Below, piece by piece: positions 62,894-64,000 of a stretch of 64,000 nucleotides of DNA. The position numbers and the translations under genes were made by a program. The notes under the pieces are model-generated. The model had not been told where the DNA came from and searched no databases. It was given only the letters and a program-made list of their open reading frames with translations. The stretch comes from an uncultured bacterium (GTDB taxonomy: Bacteria; Hydrogenedentota; Hydrogenedentia; Hydrogenedentales; Hydrogenedentaceae): the NCBI GenBank assembly GCA_938014335.1, contig CALLRP010000002.1, positions 17,910 through 81,909 on the forward strand, given 5' to 3'. Every line of letters begins with the position of its first letter. The stretch's first letter is position 1.

Positions 62894-64000
62894 ATGAAAA
62901 TAGGCTATTTTGATTGTTCCTTTGGAATTAGTGGAGATATGTTAATCGGTGCTTTTTTAGATACAGGGGTCCCTTTCCAAGAGTTAAAGACTGCTTTATC
63001 CCATTTACCCATAACGGGATATAAAGTTGAACAACAACAAGTGATTAAACATGGACTTCGTGCCACTCAATTTCAGGTTTATATAGAGGAGCATTATGAA
63101 CATCATCCTCACCGTGGATTAAAAGAGATCGAAGAAATTATTAATCAGTCTACTTTACCAGATGAAGTAAAGAAGGGAACTATCAATAGTTTTTATCAAT
63201 TGGCATCTGCGGAAGCCACAGTTCATGGAACAACTCCGGATAAGATATATTTTCATGAAGTTGGGGCTATAGACGCGATTGTGGATATAGTAAGTGCTCA
63301 TTGGTGTTGGTGGTATCTTCAATTAGAGAAGGGATTTGTTTCAACAATTAATGTTGGGGGAGGAACGGTTACCTGTGCTCATGGGGTTTTACCTGTGCCG
63401 GCACCTGCTACTGCTTTATTACTTCAAAACTATACTTTGCGGATAGGAGAGATACAAACGGAATTAACTACTCCCACAGGTGCTGTTTTATTACGGAGTT
63501 TTACCCAACCCCAGGAAAAAATACCCCCCTTTACAGTTGAGAAAATTGGTATCGGTGCAGGGACAAAGGATTTAGAAGGACATGCAAATGTGTTCCGTTT
63601 ATTTATTGGAGAATGTGAGGAGCATCATAATGTGCCAAATGAAGAAATTTGCGTTATAGAAACCAATATTGATGATATGAGTGGAGAAATGGTTCCTGTT
63701 GTTATTAATGAATTACTTTCTGTAGGGGCGCGGGATGCATTTGTTACGCTTATCACTGCAAAGAAAGGGAGACCTGCATATATAATTACGGTATTATGTG
63801 AACCCCAGCAGATGTCAGCTCTTAAAGAAGTCCTTTTTAAGAATACGACGACTTTTGGGATTCGCTATCGAATAGAAAAACGAGTAGTATTGGATAGAAA
63901 ATGGGTTCCTGTAGAAACTCCATGGGGAATGGTAAAGGTGAAAGTCGGATATATTGGAGAACATATTTATCAAGTTAGTCCCGAATTTGAAGATTGCTAT
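62894..64000 (+). CDS. larC: LarC, nickel insertion protein for the pincer cofactor, partial
   Basis: About 369 residues are visible from an ATG at 62894; the gene runs off the window end. LarC (DUF111) inserts nickel into the pincer nucleotide in a CTP-dependent reaction. Motifs: FDCSFGISGDMLIGAFLD, FHEVGAIDAIVDIV, NVGGGTVTCAHGVLPVPAPAT, ELTTPTGAVLL, and the second-half NIDDMSGEMVP and VTLITAKKGRPAY. In some lactobacilli larC is split in two frames and fused by programmed frameshifting; here the two halves are in a single frame. The N-terminal region has several histidines (EEHYEHHPHRG) that could bind nickel. Confidence 0.94.
   Translation, partial: MKIGYFDCSFGISGDMLIGAFLDTGVPFQELKTALSHLPITGYKVEQQQVIKHGLRATQFQVYIEEHYEHHPHRGLKEIEEIINQSTLPDEVKKGTINSFYQLASAEATVHGTTPDKIYFHEVGAIDAIVDIVSAHWCWWYLQLEKGFVSTINVGGGTVTCAHGVLPVPAPATALLLQNYTLRIGEIQTELTTPTGAVLLRSFTQPQEKIPPFTVEKIGIGAGTKDLEGHANVFRLFIGECEEHHNVPNEEICVIETNIDDMSGEMVPVVINELLSVGARDAFVTLITAKKGRPAYIITVLCEPQQMSALKEVLFKNTTTFGIRYRIEKRVVLDRKWVPVETPWGMVKVKVGYIGEHIYQVSPEFEDCY

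Noticed and set aside
1..64000. CRISPR arrays, rRNA and tRNA genes, insertion sequences
   Set aside because: No regularly spaced direct repeats, no tRNA-like cloverleaf or rRNA motif, and no transposase-like protein were seen in the gaps or frames.
62894..64000. Programmed frameshift in larC
   Set aside because: The two halves of LarC are in one continuous frame here, so none is needed.

Overview
The window looks like a chromosomal segment of an AT-rich, Gram-negative (diderm) bacterium. It carries an LPS-transport block (lptC-lptA-lptB), a TolC/HlyD efflux operon, a SurA/PrsA-type chaperone, lipoproteins and many exported carbohydrate-active proteins. The mix of secreted glycoside hydrolases and esterases, exported sugar-isomerase-like proteins, Tat-exported proteins and a PilB/GspE ATPase recalls uncultured saccharolytic lineages such as Candidatus Hydrogenedentota or PVC-type bacteria. 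That placement is an inference from gene content; no rRNA or tRNA gene was seen to test it.

Layout. 1-5131 (minus): a three-gene operon of a glycosyltransferase-like protein, an SbcD/YhaO-like phosphoesterase and an SbcC/YhaN-like ATPase (cut by the window start). All three have damaged or missing catalytic motifs. 5219-9818: YfhO-type membrane protein, a beta-repeat protein and glycerol kinase. 9950-17139: exported TIM-barrel protein, sodium:solute symporter, acetylxylan esterase, MntP, a Tat-exported fucose-isomerase-like protein and a BNR sialidase. 17386-22729: HAD phosphatase, yebC-ruvC, PilB-type ATPase and an HDOD protein. 22740-25408 (minus): an isolated terminase-large-subunit-like gene with a 3D-domain lipoprotein and a coiled-coil protein. 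25648-30129: small membrane protein, peptidyl-prolyl isomerase, M23 peptidase, NAD-epimerase. 30283-35097 (minus): TolC-HlyD-ABC2-ABC2 exporter without an ATPase gene. 35224-38503: a Cys/Asp-rich secreted protein behind a sigma-54 promoter with paired upstream palindromes, followed by a histidine kinase and a sigma-54 activator. 38550-43440: MEMO-family protein, pectate lyase, large GH-like secreted protein. 43627-49134 (minus): nadC-coaX-lptC-lptA-lptB and a MATE transporter. 49566-54326: 1586-residue GH106-like protein. 54416-56599: restriction-modification pair whose endonuclease is split at a nine-A tract. 56627-61831: ComEA-like protein, GT2-GtrA fusion, TPR protein, sialate O-acetylesterase. 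62067-64000: larB and larC (cut by the window end).

How the genes fit together. Much of the accessory content serves scavenging of complex glycans: deacetylation (AXE1, SASA), chain cleavage (pectate lyase, sialidase-like, GH106-like, GH-like barrel), sugar interconversion in the envelope and uptake (SSS symporter). These genes are scattered singly or in pairs among housekeeping genes rather than grouped in one locus.

Most notable signals: (1) the catalytically degenerate SbcCD/YhaON-like pair; (2) a family of about 100-190 bp structured intergenic repeats in at least five places (17.2, 19.5, 30.2, 49.3 and 57.6 kb), in both orientations; (3) the sigma-54-controlled, ZraPSR-like module around a new 14-cysteine, calcium-loop-like secreted protein; (4) the stranded terminase module.
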